From Dactylonectria macrodidyma (lineage: Eukaryota; Ascomycota; Sordariomycetes; Hypocreales; Nectriaceae): 64,000 nucleotides of DNA. The stretch covers positions 620,001-684,000 of the forward strand of contig JAGMUV010000025.1 in assembly GCA_020744425.1 (NCBI GenBank), written 5' to 3'. The translations under genes and the position numbers were made by a program. Positions 25,796-38,700 of this stretch are shown here, piece after piece. The stretch's first letter is position 1. Each line of letters starts with the position of its first letter. The notes under the pieces are model-generated. The model made no database searches. It saw nothing but the letters and a program-made list of their open reading frames with translations, and had not been told where the DNA came from.

Positions 25796-27113
25796 ATGGA
25801 GCTGGACCTTGCTGCGAGATCCCCTGTCGAGGTACAAACCAAGACACATCCCACACGTTCGCCTGTTTCGGCATCAAGGGCCAGCCAGGGCAAGGACAAT
25901 GCCCTTGAGTTCATCACAAACCTTGATCCCATGAACAAGAATACATCTGTTTCAGCAAAAGAATACCGCAGAGTGTGTTTGTTAGAAGATTGACTTGACC
26001 ATTTTGCCTCTGATGGCTAGAACCACCGTTCTTGCTGCAGTGGATAAAAATGCAGTCAGTAACACTACGATCCTAGGCATTTTGGAAGACACCAAGTTGA
26101 CCTGGCTCGAATTCTCTGGGGTTGGCAGCCTGTTCTCCTTCGGATATCTCTCTTTCGAATGATTCAACAGTTCCCCGTTGCTATATTGTGTCCGTCACGG
26201 TGCTAGGCTAGGCCATTCTTTTCATGTGTATGGCAGCCACGCATAACTCCGCCGGCCTTGCTGTGGCCCGCTTTCTCAGAGTCCCCCAAAGTGTCCAAAG
26301 CTTCTTTTAGCTGGCTATAGTCACTCAAGTGAGTGGCTTGTGGCGCATCGTGTACCCGACTAACAGCATCCTAACCGTGATGTGGTGGATTCGAACGGAG
26401 CAGCCGGTCCGCAATGCTCTTTGGTTCAACACATTCTCCACTGCATTCGCGGGCATTTTTTTTGCTACGGTATAGGCTTGGGGAACACGAAGCTGTGCCA
26501 GTGTAGGATACTGTACCTGGTACTCGGTGGCTTCACCGTACTGCGGTCGGCTCTGCTTTGGGTTTTCCTCCCAGACTCCCCCGTCAAGTGTTGGCAGCTC
26601 AGTGACCTCCAGAAAGTTATGGATACCAACACTGGAGTATAGGATACCACATTCAAATGGTACCAAGTCAGAGAGCTGTTGATGGGTCCAAAGACTTGGA
26701 TGCTTGCTGCAGCTCAGAATATTCATAACAGTAAGCTCTTATGTCTGCGAATTATCCAACATAAAGGCGTGCTACTAACCATACAAAGGCGCCATTTCCA
26801 GTTTCTCATGCCTCGTTGCCAAAACCTTCGGCTACAATGCACTTCAAGCCATCTTGGTCAACCTCCCAACCGGTGTGGCGGGTGGCCTGATTCTAAATTC
26901 TCCTCTTGGTTCCTTCTGCAAAGTTTAAGGGCTACCGGTGCATCATTATTGCATGTACGAATCTAGTTACACTCACCTACGCCACCCAGGAGCAACCAGC
27001 ATGGTCTTCTCGCGTCGCATCTCTGCTTCTGGACGCCACTCCACTCTGTAGGAGCTATCTGGCTATTCTCAAAACAGCAGGTGGTGGTTGCTTTAAGTTA
27101 GATTCTATTAGCT
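25796..27113 (+). pseudogene. MFS permease (Dal5-like, anion:cation symporter family) relic
   Basis: The ATG at 25796 opens a hydrophilic N-terminus (ALEFITNLDPMN). A frame change leads into KIDLTILPLMA, LAAVDKNAVSNTTILGIL and FSGVGSLFSFGYLSFE, the N-terminal signature of allantoate-permease-like transporters. Later pieces include an FSTAFAG helix (about 26425), TVLRSALLWVFLPDSP (about 26535), FKWYQVRELLMGPKTWMLA (about 26650), LVAKTFGYNALQAILVNLPTGVAGG (about 26810) and a short tail to about 27113. Each lies in a different frame from the next, with several stops. The C-terminal six helices are barely represented. It would have imported organic anions such as allantoate, nicotinate or dipeptides; the substrate cannot be read from this relic. 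Confidence 0.75.
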
Positions 27114-27935
27114 GACCGTTAGTACACTACTTGGCAACTAGGACAAAGCCACTACAAGGGCGAGAGCATGGACCAAGTCTAAAATGTGGGAGACGGATCT
27201 CGAACAATCTTAAGTGATGCAGGCTAGAAATTATCTGCAGAGCCGTGAATCGCGAACGCGGGGCACCCAATAAAATGCTTTGGAACTGTCGCTGCCATGG
27301 CTAGGCTTCTGTACAGGGTAATCCTACCGCAAAGCCAGCCGATTGGACACAGCGCTACTCCGACCTGATCAATGTGTCATCTGCCAGAACCAATATTGCG
27401 CCACATGAATGAATGTTCCTCCGGCCTAGACACAAGCCGCAAATGGTGACATACATATTACATCTGTCAGGTCATCTGAATGTTCTCAGTCCTGTCGCGA
27501 AACCGCTAGCACTCAGCTGCGGCTGCTGTGTGGGTGGCAAATTCAGCCACGTTAGAGTTAACCCCCCCTGTGGTCAAGCCACCACCCCTAGCGCAGCCAT
27601 GCAGGTTCGACATGGGCATCATGTGTCACATATGAAAAATGGCCCCTTTCCCAGCTGCCAGTCATCTCGTCCTAGTCATCACCTTTTTTTTTTTTGCTGT
27701 CACTAGTTGAGTGAACCAGCCGCACGTCCTTGTTCAAGTCCCAGTGCTCCTCCACACTTAGCACTCCAGATCTATATCCCATTTCTGAGCTCTCAGGTCC
27801 GTACTGTTTCCCAATAGTGAAGCTGAAGCTGCCCTCGTGAGACTGACACTGTATCAGCCCCAGAAGGAACAATATCGACAGCAACGACCACAATCAGCCT
27901 TCACATCGGCTTCATGCCGTAATCTATCCAACACG
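27114..27935. other. Spacer and likely promoter of the DUF7703 gene
   Basis: No gene is seen. A T11 run lies at about 27684-27694. The 33 codons open upstream of 27936 begin without ATG and are taken as leader. Confidence 0.35.
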
Positions 27936-29048
27936 ATGGGATACTCGGAAAACTCCGGTGCTGGTGATTCGACCGGCAATGAGTTTCGAATTTCTAACCC
28001 CATCATCGTGTTCATGAGCATTTCCCTGTATAACGTCATTGAGCTCAACGTTCTCATCCTTGCAACCTTCAAAAAGCGCAAAAGCCTTTACTTTTGGAGT
28101 TTCCTCGTTGCCACCAATGGAATCGTGCCTCACACTATTGGATTCTTACTCAAGAATATATTACTCTCGGATAACTTCATGTTATACATCACCCTGATAT
28201 CAGTCGGCTGGGTGATGATGGTTACCGGCCAGTCGCTTGTTCTATATTCACGACTCCACCTCGTTTTCTGGAATCAGTTCTATCGGAGGCTCGTTCTCGC
28301 CATGATAATCACCAACGCCATCATCTTGCACATTCCCATTATTATTCTAATGTATGGCGCTAACAGCTCCCATTCAAACCCCTGGGTTCACCCATATATG
28401 GTCTACGAGAAAATCCAGGTCACCATTTTTTTCCTTCAGGAACTTATTATTTCAACGATTTACATCAAGACCTGTTTCTCCTTCTTCGACAATCAAAGCC
28501 TTTTGCATGGAAACAGCATCAGCGGAATGCGCAAGCACTTACTGCTTGTCAATGTTGTCATCATCCTCCTCGACATCCCGATCCTCATCCTCGAATATAC
28601 CGACTACTATGACTTCCAGACCGCCTATAAGGCCCTTGTCTATAGTGTCAAGCTCAAGCTGGAGTTTAACATCCTAAATCGTCTTTGTAGGGTGTCACAT
28701 GGCAACAACGCCTCTGGCTCACGCAGCCAGGGTCCTGGTACCGACACTGCGATCGCCATAGAAATGAACACGTTCAATGGCGATGAACCCGGAGAAAACA
28801 TCACACGTCGAGCTTATGCCCATAGCGGTGAGCTCGGCAGAGCCAAGCAAGGGAACGTGGGGAAAAAAAGCCTGGATCACAGAATTATGAGGAAAACAGA
28901 GATTGAAGTGCATTGCGTTGAGCGTGCAGAAGACGACAGTGAGAGTATCGAGCGAAAGTCTATGGGAACGGGAGAGTCTCACTATCGGACCATGGAGGGT
29001 ATTAGGGGGCTCTCTAAGTATTCTTCTGAGGTTAATCTTACTACCTAG
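27936..29048 (+). CDS. DUF7703-type multi-pass membrane protein
   Basis: A single-exon gene of 370 aa. I chose the ATG at 27936 (MGYSENSGAGDSTG) because this start is typical of the family and the upstream frame lacks ATG support. The N-terminal 280 residues contain seven predicted membrane helices, among them NPIIVFMSISLYNVIELNVLI, FLVATNGIVPHTIGFLL, YITLISVGWVMMVTGQSLVLY, LVLAMIITNAIILHIPIIILM, IFFLQELIISTIYI and HLLLVNVVIILLDIPILI. YSVKLKLEFNILNRL ends the membrane domain. The cytosolic tail of about 90 residues is charged and rich in Ser, Glu and Arg. The topology resembles fungal orphan receptor-like proteins; no biochemical role is established for the family. The frame is clean throughout, unlike its neighbours, so it is probably functional. 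Confidence 0.85.
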   Translation: MGYSENSGAGDSTGNEFRISNPIIVFMSISLYNVIELNVLILATFKKRKSLYFWSFLVATNGIVPHTIGFLLKNILLSDNFMLYITLISVGWVMMVTGQSLVLYSRLHLVFWNQFYRRLVLAMIITNAIILHIPIIILMYGANSSHSNPWVHPYMVYEKIQVTIFFLQELIISTIYIKTCFSFFDNQSLLHGNSISGMRKHLLLVNVVIILLDIPILILEYTDYYDFQTAYKALVYSVKLKLEFNILNRLCRVSHGNNASGSRSQGPGTDTAIAIEMNTFNGDEPGENITRRAYAHSGELGRAKQGNVGKKSLDHRIMRKTEIEVHCVERAEDDSESIERKSMGTGESHYRTMEGIRGLSKYSSEVNLTT

Positions 29049-29409
29049 GGGGTTAGTTATAATGCTCTAGTACATTTTCACTGGCTTAATTTTTGATCGG
29101 ACAATCACATACAGTAATCTTTCTCGACCTTGGAGACCCAGGCGGTTAGAGCCGCCTCGCGGTAGTCTCTAGATGATGGTGAGGTAGAAAAGGCATTTCA
29201 CACACCTTTAGAGTCTCTAAGGCATATGCTATTACGCTAGGCAACTGGGGGCAAATTTTCACTTTCATAACGCTGATGCATCCGAAGGCCGTGATTGGGC
29301 TGTCACTACTATGTAAGACTATTAGAGAACGGCAGTATTCTAGTAATATTTAACACTTGGGGATATGAACAGCCCGCTACCGACATATTGAACGTACTAC
29401 TAATGCTTA
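29049..29409. other. Spacer
   Basis: No gene is seen. An imperfect hairpin around GGCGGTTAGAGCCGCC (29140-29155) lies about 90 bp after the DUF7703 stop and could be a 3'-end structure. Confidence 0.3.
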
Positions 29410-29980
29410 CGTCTTCGAAGTATCCCACCATCATGGCATCTAAGCCGGCAGGTCATTCGGCGGCCTGCAACCAACCAGACATCCCCAGGAACCCGCTCTT
29501 TAGAGCGTTGGCTTCCAAGTCCTCAATATTCTTGTTCAAGAAATCGAAAATAGTCTTGTAATTCGGGCAAACATGCCTAGGTATGAGTGGCCGCAGGCGG
29601 CTAGGATAATGACCCATACGTCGGCGTCAGCTGGTTGTCGCTAAACTCGCCAGTGGTAGAATCCGGAAAATGCACGGCCCACTTTCCGGGCATGATGTTG
29701 TCGTCGAGATAACGGTTCTACATTACACCAAGAACCATCAGGAGCGTGTCAGCCAGTCGCCAGCCCAAAAGCACGGCGGCCGGCACAAGTGACCAGGCGT
29801 GAGGTGCGAGACGGACCAAGAGCCATTTTTCACAGGCTACAGCCAAGACCCACTTGGAGGTGCAGGAATTGCCCTGGAGCATCTAGAAGCAAGGCGAGAA
29901 GTCTTCTAGTTACACAATGGGCTTTTGCTTCGCTCTCCGGATGCAATTTGACTTACGTTATATTCATATACACTGAAAAA
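29410..29980 (-). pseudogene. DUF4188-like protein relic
   Basis: On the minus strand the pieces spell an N-terminal membrane segment (VPAAVLLGWRLADTLLMVLG), then NRYLDDNIMPGKWAVHFPDS, FSDNQLTPT, WVIILAACGHSYLGMF, KTIFDFLNKNIEDLEANAL, SGFLGMSGWLQAAE and AGLDAMMVGYFEDV. This order matches fungal DUF4188 proteins (heme-binding or monooxygenase-like fold, function poorly known). A stop lies before NRYLDD, frames change around WVIILAAC and before KTIFDF, and a stop follows WLQAAE. The C-terminal His-rich segment is not recognisable. It is therefore non-functional. The family name is from memory of its motif order; a profile search would settle it. Confidence 0.55.
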
Positions 29981-30776
29981 TCTGCTATAAGATTTCTAGG
30001 CGCCTAGGTTAGCCGACTTAGCATAATTCGACACCAGCTGAAAGAGGACGGTGGTAGAAGAGATGAAATTGCTGTGCTTTCTTTCGAGTTTGACAAAATG
30101 CTGCAGCAAGTAGGATTTTAATGACACTGATTGCTAAGAAATTTACTTTTCAAGTCACAATGGCACGAGTGGAATTTTTATTTTTTATTTTTTTTGGGGG
30201 GGGAGGGTGGGTTCCTCACAGGTTTTACGTACCTGAGCCACTGGGCACTCTTTCACGAGCGCATCTCTCGGTGTCACGCATTAACCAATCTCCGGAGATC
30301 GAGTGTGGGAATGTCGAGATAGGTGTCGCAGGTCAGACGCTCAACTACGAATTAGGCTTCCTTTCAACCAAAACCCTCTATCCAAGTATCTTGAGGTCCT
30401 AGATAAAACGATTTTTTCTTAACTACATCACCCTAGATGACACGTTGCCTAACCCTTCGAAAGGGTTATTTCATGTGTATAAGGGTCTTCTTTTCCCGTT
30501 AGATCAATAGAAAGCCAAGAGCTTTCATTAGCGATCCTTAAAGGAGGACGTTGGGATTTGAGCCACTTTTGAAGTCCTGGATCATCACATACCCTGGATA
30601 ACAACTCCTTCTTTTATTGCGGGGTACCAACATTGGGGGGGGGGCTTTTGCACGGCCCCACCCTCGTCACAGTCTTTGGGCTCCATATCATATTGAACGC
30701 TGTCATCACGATTATATTGGATCTAGGGATTATTGAAAGCTCATCAGTTAAGCGTCGCCGTCCACAGCAAATTCAT
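29981..30776. other. Spacer with homopolymer runs
   Basis: No gene is supported. It contains a T/G-rich run at 30175-30210 and a run of nine G at about 30637-30645. The open frames here lack family signals. Confidence 0.35.
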
Positions 30777-31340
30777 TTACCGCTTTAGTTCATACAAGGT
30801 TAGAAACATGCCCAGTACTGCCTGGAGAAGCTGACACATCGCATCAATGAACGAAATGAGCTTGCCACATATCTGAGATCCCACAATCAAAAGAACCGCG
30901 CTCCCAGCAATTGACAGAATCCCCAACGAAAAGATATAGACCTGTCCCCCGCTAGATGTAAAAGCGCGGTAAGGGTTGTGGTAATGACAGTCTCCACGAG
31001 AAATGAGATAAATAATCAGGAGCATGACTCTGTGCAACAAGAGAAACACGACACCAACGAAAACCGTAGTCCTGTCTCGGCCATACGCAACCGGGGCCAT
31101 AGATCCGTTTTCAGATGCGAGGGCAACGGCACAACCAACAATTGGGAAAACCATGTCCGCGATCATTTGCCCCGCTGCTGCTGCCGAATTCAATTCGTCT
31201 CCGAAAACCTGTAGCAAGGCCATCATAGCGCTGGGTCGGAAGCCGAAGAGAACCACCCAGGCAATGACGTGAAAGTTGTGTTTGGTGTAGTTATCCTCGT
31301 CCTGCTTGAACAGGGTCGCTGCCAGGATCGGAGTTATTAC
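30777..31340 (-). CDS. C-terminal part of an unidentified multi-pass membrane protein
   Basis: The frame is open from about 31340 to the stop at 30777 with no ATG at its left-hand open end; its first possible initiators are GTG. It must therefore be the last exon of a gene or a truncated relic. It encodes about five hydrophobic segments: HVIAWVVLFGF, AGQMIADMVFPIVGCAVALA, VFVGVVFLLLHRVMLLIIYLI, VYIFSLGILSIAGSAVLLIVG and LLQAVLGMFLTLYELK. A TGA lies just upstream in frame (about 31398), so a splice acceptor would have to fall in 31300-31395; a TGGCAG near 31318 is possible. I could not find the preceding exon. No family was recognised. Confidence 0.4.
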   Translation of the reverse strand, partial: VITPILAATLFKQDEDNYTKHNFHVIAWVVLFGFRPSAMMALLQVFGDELNSAAAAGQMIADMVFPIVGCAVALASENGSMAPVAYGRDRTTVFVGVVFLLLHRVMLLIIYLISRGDCHYHNPYRAFTSSGGQVYIFSLGILSIAGSAVLLIVGSQICGKLISFIDAMCQLLQAVLGMFLTLYELKR

Positions 31341-32700
31341 AGACGCGATATAGAATGATGATAATGATGTATCCCGTGAATTAGGAAATAGTCAATTAGA
31401 TCAGCTAGGAGGCTTCTGCCACTGTAATCTCTATGTGTTTTGTGTTTCTTGTGATCGACTAGTCGGGCGAGGGATTTCTGAGTTACCCACCCGATGCCGG
31501 TTATGGCCTGAGGCATCCGCCCGGCCGGAACCTTCCGTCTGACATCCCCCCCAGTTGAAGCCATCACGGCTTTGACTGCACATAGCGTTCGGATTGAAAA
31601 TGCAGTTGCTGGACCAAAAATGAAGCTGTGATCCTTCCGTCTGGTGTTTTCGAACCGCTGACTCTTGCAGAATCGGCAATCATAAGGTCGAACAGTATAT
31701 CTAACCCACGCGGCCGTAGGTTAAATGCACTGCTCCAACCGATTCAGTGATAACTGCGTATGTATGCCTTGATCAGCAAAAATTTGGGGATCCGGAACCT
31801 TGGGCGCATTGGGAGCCCAATGCTAGTATAATGACCAGCCTTTGTGGCTCTTGTCGTCATTGAGAATTGCAATCTGACGCCGTGGGGATGTGGTCCTGGA
31901 TGTTATTATATTTTTATAGTTCTTAGTAATAATGTAAGCTATGCAACTTTATCTATAAAATAACTTTCTAATCTCTCTAAAGTCACTACTTACTATCTTC
32001 TTAGTATGTCTGGCAGGCTAACAGGAGAGTTAAGTTAATCCTTACAGCTATATAATTACCTCGGTATCAGAATGTGCTTATAGTTTCTATCTACTAGTGA
32101 CTAAGAAAGGTGAATGACGTGCTTTAATCTAACATAATGGTACAATAACTCACCTTCAAGTGACCAGAGGTCACATCATATAGCCCTAGCATGCTTCAAA
32201 GCCCCCCCTTTGAGCTCCGCTTCCACTACAAACTTGCTACCCAACTGCACGAAGGTTCGACAGCGGATTGGAGTACATAATCCACCTAATCTCCCAAAGA
32301 TTCGATAGTCTTCGCATTGGTGATGTAATGTCACCCTGTGGTAATGTTGGTAATGTCATTGATCAGTATAGATCCTCAGATTACAGAAAGGACACCTTCA
32401 TATATAACAACCCCAAGAGGTAAGCCACTTGCAGATTTTATCTCAGAGCATTTGTAAGTCACTCATAGCATGTTTTCTTTTCAGGAACTTCGACAGTCGC
32501 TCCGTTACAACGTCCACTGCTAACAACTAATGGCTCCCTCACAAATGCCTCCCCCAACAATTTACTCGCTACTCCAGTAATAAACTTCAGTGGTGGCTCT
32601 CCCTGAGTAACATCCTTTGTGTACATGTCCGCTGTAGATTTCAACCAATGGAACCCATACGGTGCCTCCGTCCCAACTTATCCTTCCCGGACAACACCCG
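31341..32700. other. Spacer 3' of gtb3
   Basis: AT-rich, with no convincing gene. An open minus-strand frame at 32459-32700 reads protein-like in places but begins beyond the gtb3 stop and has no family match. A short palindrome, GTGACCAGAGGTCAC, occurs at about 32160-32174. Confidence 0.35.
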
Positions 32701-35700
32701 TTACTGAATGGCGTTTTCGTGGTCCTCGACGTACCGCAGAGGCGTCGGTGTTCCAAACTTGAAGCGCTGGGTAGCTTGGACTCGGAGGTAGTCATCTGAC
32801 CTCATCTTGCCCTGGTGCCACTGAACCCAGAACATCTGCTCGTGCTCCCGGAGGTATCGGCTGCCGTGGAAGCTGTGCAGCACGACTTGGCGGGACATCA
32901 TGCCGAGCTTTCGGCGATACTCGCTCTTAGTATAGAATCGATCAGAAAGCCACTTAACGCCGTCGGGCGTGATTTCATCCGGAAGAGAAGGGGCATTCGT
33001 CTTCATCTCAGCCTCGTCGGTGAACTGAGTCCAGGGCCCAACCATGCTCAGAATAGCAATCTGAGCGCGGGCCAGTGCCATAGGATCGTTGGGAGGCACA
33101 ACCTCTCCATATCGCTGGTCCGGGTTCTCTGTATCTGTTAGGACCAATGCTGTAGCACCGACCTCGGTGGCGACGATGGGCACGCCAGCCAGTGCTGCCT
33201 CGCCGATGGCCAGGGGCAGACCCTCGGAGATAGACGAGTTCATAAAGAGCCAGGCATCCTTCAGCACCTCTTTAGGGTTGCCAAAGCCGGCCAGGATGAC
33301 CTTGCCCGCGAGGTTGTGATCCACGATGAACTTCTCCATCTCCAGTGCGTACGCCGGCTGGCGATCCTTAGCGCCATAAACTACCAGCTGGTAATCGGTA
33401 AAACCGAAGCAGTTGACAATGATATCAGCGGCTTGGATGGCCGCCTTGACACCTTTGATAACCTGCACATTGGATAACATGACAACCGTTGGTGTGTCTG
33501 TGCGGACCTTATCAACGGGAGTGAAGGACTCCATGTTGCTGATACCGTTAACGATAGGGTCGATCTTGCGACGGAACAGGTTCCTGTTGCCGACTGTGCC
33601 CTTGTCAGTGCCGATCTCGACCTCCCACATGCTGTAAGTAATGGTTAGCAGGGTTACAAAACATATGTACTCCAGGCGGTGAACTTACGGGTTGAAGAGA
33701 GATGCACATGGGGTGATGACGTCGGCGTGGAAGTAGGCAAGGCGGGTAGCCAGACCAATGCCAGCGAGAAGCATCGACTGTACAGAGAGGGGGAGCTCGC
33801 TCTGGGCAGCACTGATGTTAAGACAGCTCTCCCGCCACATGATGGCGTGATCCCAGATGCCAAAGTTGGTGCCGCGGCGGCACTTAAGAACCAGACCGAA
33901 CAGACTGCTGATGCCATGGTGGGTGCTCTGGAAGACACGCGGGCAGTTATCGGGAACGTTGATAGCGAAGATGAAGAAGTATGCCTTGTAGATACCGAGG
34001 GCAATACGGAAGTCAGAGATGCTAGGGCGCTCGATTTCAAAACTCTGAGATGGGTTGGTGATATTCGGGTCATCGTAATGGGTGAGCCAGGCAGCCACCC
34101 AGGCGTCCTCGACCTGTTTAGACTGCCAGGTGAAGGCATAATCCTTATGCTCATAGTACTTAGCCATGGATAAGATGATGTTACTGTACTTGATAAGATC
34201 TCGGCGCGAGAGACACTTCGTACGAGCACCCTTGACAAAGTCCATGAGAAGCGGGACAAAGACGCCAGCAATATCTCGCTGAATATCCGTGTCAGCAGCC
34301 TTCTCATCAACCTGAGACTCAAGGATGTTATCGATCACACCGTGGTTAGCTGTTCCGCCGTCAATACCCCAGAGAGGTAGCAGCTTGAGAGACTGGACGC
34401 TCTTCTCAACTTGGAAGCGAGGAATACCATAATCATTAGCGCACTCAGCGAGAACGTGGTTACGGATAGTTGTGTGGCCGTTGACCAGATCGCGTCGGCA
34501 GTTAGAAACTCCACCAGGTGCAACTGGCCAGCATCCAATATCATTAAATATAACGGAAATTCGCTTGTTAGTATCATTAAAACAATCTTGAGGTCGCGAA
34601 GTAACCTGGGTAGCGTCATTGCTAAGCCCCATGGCATAGAGATCCGAGGTCTTAATGGTGAGGAGGGACACCTCAGACACATCAGTCTCAATGTCAATAG
34701 CCGCAATGATCTGGTCAATATTCTCATCCAGGGCACGACGGGCGCCGTCAAGGTGCCCGCTGTCTCGAGCCTTCCAGTACTTGCAGAGGAGATACTCCTC
34801 GCGAAGGATGAGCTCGTCCATCCAGCAGGCCGTTACCGCATCGAGGGTGCCGCTCTTGAGCCAATGGCTCCACAGCTCTGTGCGAATGCGCCAAGTGGGC
34901 ACACGACTATATGTGCGTCGGTTCCACAAGACGATCCAGGGCACGGGGTTTATAGAGGAAAGAAGAGTAGGAGTCGTGCTGGCGTACCGCCTCATCTGCC
35001 TCACCTGAAGGGTGCTATGGTAGATGAGCAGGTCATCCGAATCGAAAGACAGATCCTTGGGGCGGTGCATCAGGGCAGTCTCGTTGGGGAAGACCTCAGG
35101 GGCGACAGCAACGACTGTCTTGGCTCCGTTATCCTCCTGCATATAGGTGGTGACTACTGGATCACGCCGGTGAAGGTACTCGAATTCGCTGGTGTACGTC
35201 TTGTTGTTGATCTTCCTCATGATGCGGCCGATTTTCTCAGACGGAACCCAGGTGTACTCCCCAAGATTCACAGGCTTGCCCCAGAAGACGGAGAGCATGT
35301 CATTACTAGCGGAATAGGCCAGCTTGAAATCGGCACGGAGGACGTCGGAGTTACCCTTGGGCACAGATTTGTAGTGATACTGGAAGATCAACTCCACGTC
35401 ATCGAGTGTCCATGTGCCTCGTTTGATGCGCCCATACTTATCGTAGTAACTGACGATTTGGGAGCACTCTTTGGCAATGACCTTGCTGAGTGGCCAACGC
35501 ATGTGGTTGTCAGGATCGTATTGGTAAGTAGAAATAACACCACTATTGTCCTCTCGGCTCTTAAGTCGGTGTTCTGTATCGTAGGTATTGACAGACAGCG
35601 GCTTTCCCTCAGCTGGAGCATCCTTAAGAGCCCCAGGATAAACTCGCAACACAGTGGTTCCATGGTCGTCGATAGATAAGAAGCCAGTAATGGTCTTACG

Positions 35701-38700
35701 CGGCAGTTCAACGACGATAGAATTTTTGACAATCTTGCGTCGGGCACCCTTTTGCATAAGACGAGTGATGTTCACAAGAGCAGGTTGGCGGTAGATGAGG
35801 ATCCAGTAAACCCAGAAGTTCTTAACGGATCGACAGGCAATCCAGATAAGCAGGAGGAGGTAGACCAAGGCGCCTCGAAGGGGGATGCTTCGGAGGCAGT
35901 ACACAAGCTCTCGCTCAATGTTGGATCCTCCGCCGGATAGAATGGCAACCCACTTGACGAAGACGCATGGGATTGAGATGAATCGTCCGCAAATGCTCTG
36001 GATAACGGTCAAAGGCTTGGGAGTGCGAATGATGGTGACAGGTTTTAGCTCGGCAGGAGACTCGGGGATGGTGTCCTGTGACTGGCCGAGGAAAGCGGCA
36101 ATCTGGCGCAGTCTTTCTTTGCACTTCTGGTGAACCCTCAGAGTAAGAGTGACATGGAAGTCCGTAGTCTGCAGGTTGACCTTGGCAGCAGACGCCCATT
36201 GGGAGAATTCTAAGGACAAGGCAACTGGCTCTCCCGAAATGCGGCGCAGAATGGCCTCACGAACAGTCTGAGGGGTCGTCTCCCACTTAGAGTCAACGTC
36301 AAAGTCAAGGCAGAGATATCTCATCATCTCTGCCTCAGTCCTAAGAACAAGGCGGTTTAGACACTCCACACTCTCTAAGGAGAGCTCAAACTCGATTCGC
36401 TTACACAGACAGTCCGTACCAACGAGGAAGTGCTCGGCTTGAACAGACTGGTCATGTGAAAGCTTGAATTCGGAACGAGCAACATGATAGAGGATGGACT
36501 CGCTGATGACAGTGGCTAACATGAGCTGCCAGGCGGAGAGAGATAACTCAGCCTCTCCTATGAAGCCGACTGTCAGTTGGAGAATATTTCCCTCCCGCGA
36601 GCTGAAGGCACTAATCTCTGCCAAGCCAGCTTGAGCGAAGTCCTCCCTACTGGCAACCTTGACCATGATCTTTCGCTCAGACCACATGCTGAGCGCTGTT
36701 GTCAAAAGCTTGGCCGAAAAGGATGCACGGTTTGCAATCTTGTTAGGCTTATCCAGGCTGCGGGCAAGCAGCTCCGTGATTTTTCCAGACGGGATCTGTC
36801 CATCCTCGCTCCAGATTTTCAAGCCAGAGAAGGTCTTTCGCAGACCAGAGTTCGGGATCTTCTCGTGCATGGATCCTTCGGCGCTGTACCTATACTGGAC
36901 GAAGACAGTGGGCTCACCAGTGCGAGACTTCGATCGTTTGCGGACGGACGACGGTGCACTCCAGTCCTTCCAGGCCCAGAGGGACGTCCCAACAGAAGCG
37001 AGGACAGCAGCCGTATTCTGTGCGATGATATCGTTATACAGAAATTGGGAGGTAGCGGGAATAGCATGGAGAATGCAGCCAGTGATGAATCCTAGGGCAG
37101 CAGAAGTTAAGATGATTGATATGTGGGTCGTGATATTGGTGGTGAAGCACCTATTGAACTGGAAGATGATACTGGACGTATAGCCCAAGGCGTAGAGATA
37201 GTAGAGGGTGGTTGTCTCAAGGCCGTCAACGAAGACCCAGAGAAGTAGCGTAGTCGAGCCAAATACAGGTAAGAGCTTAGACATAAATTCAGTCAGCGCC
37301 TTGACAATACTTGCTCGGCGATAGGCCTCGAACTCCTGGGCTAGGTTCTGAGCATGCTCAAAGTCGCGCAGCTTGTCCTTAGAGATGCGGTCTCTGAGTC
37401 CCCAGTACTTATATAGCGTTGAATCAAGAAGCATGGCTGCCACACAGAAGTAAATGATGCAGAGGCAGATACCATAGCGGGCTCGGGGGTCAGTGTAAAT
37501 GCTAGGGCAGGGCCCGCTAGCGCACCATACAATCATAACCCATCGATCCATCAGTGCGACTAGGAACAGGCCAAGGGTCTGTCCAACATCATACCGGGCA
37601 AGCCGGAAGAGCGTGAAGACATTATGGTCCTTCAGACCTCGAACCAGCTGACTCTGTTGGTTCTTCGACTCATTGAGCTGGGTGAACCAGGCCGTGCTGA
37701 AAGTATCAGGGTGGTTACCAGTGGGGTTCGTCTTGCGGAAGAGCCAGTCAATATAAGGCATTCCCTTGGCAACTTGTGAAACGAAAGGATCTGAGAACAC
37801 ATTCGCGGCTTGGGCTTCGGTAGTGCGGCGCTGGTAAGACTCCAGGGCTGCAGAAAAGGTATCCAGAGCCAGAGCATCCTGATCTTTCAAGTCTTCATCG
37901 GTTGTCTCTGGGCACAGCTTGGCGGAATACCACTCGATGACGTCCTTATGAGAGAACTTGGGAATATTGTCCATCCAGTTCGCCCACTCATGACAAAGTC
38001 GGCGGTATCGGTATATCGTGAGGGCTAGATAGGTGTACATAATTGGAAGGTAGATCTTGAGGTCGTGACCATTGACGAAGGTGGAGATGAGAGGCGAGAG
38101 AAAAAGTAGCAGCATGTTCTGGAGCAGAAGGCTGCGTCCGGAGGCGATGGGGCTCCCGTCCTGGTACATAGTACTCATAACTCCTAGTAAGTTAAAAGAA
38201 GTTGAGAGGCAGATAAGGTAGGCAACGAAGATGAAGCCAACGCTGACAGAGAACCGCATTGTAAACATAACGAATCCCATAAACGAGATAACAAGACTTA
38301 AAATAAAACCACCTGAAAGCCTCTGGACGTGGAAGTGGATCATGTTGTTATAGGCATAGTGGGCAAGGTAGTAGTTACCAATACTGCCTACCCAACCAGT
38401 AATACCAGCCGTTAATAGAAGAGAGATAAGTAAAGCGTAACCAGTTGCCTCAAGATGTTCAGAGTTCATAAATGCTGTCATAAAAAAGCCGCGTCCGATA
38501 AAGGTAAGGAGGATGACATCAACAATAGCCGGAACACAGAAGATAGATATAGCGCCAGCCCTCGCAAATCGCTTCTTCCACAGCTGGGCTGTTTCATAAG
38601 CGGTGAGCTTTGTTAAGGAGGTGTCAGGGAGAGGTGCATTGTCGCCATGGTTGGGGGTGGGCGATGTATCAGGGCTAAAGTACATAGTCATGATCTCATC

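Noticed and set aside
32459..32700. Open minus-strand frame continuing past the gtb3 stop
   Set aside because: A TAA ends gtb3 at 32701 with complete GT4 homology before it. The downstream frame has no family signal and no splice junction that would extend the protein sensibly.
33679..35679. Long plus-strand open frames (for example 422 codons at 34411-35679) antisense to gtb3
   Set aside because: They are shadows of the gtb3 exon created by its codon bias; composition and homology support only the minus strand.
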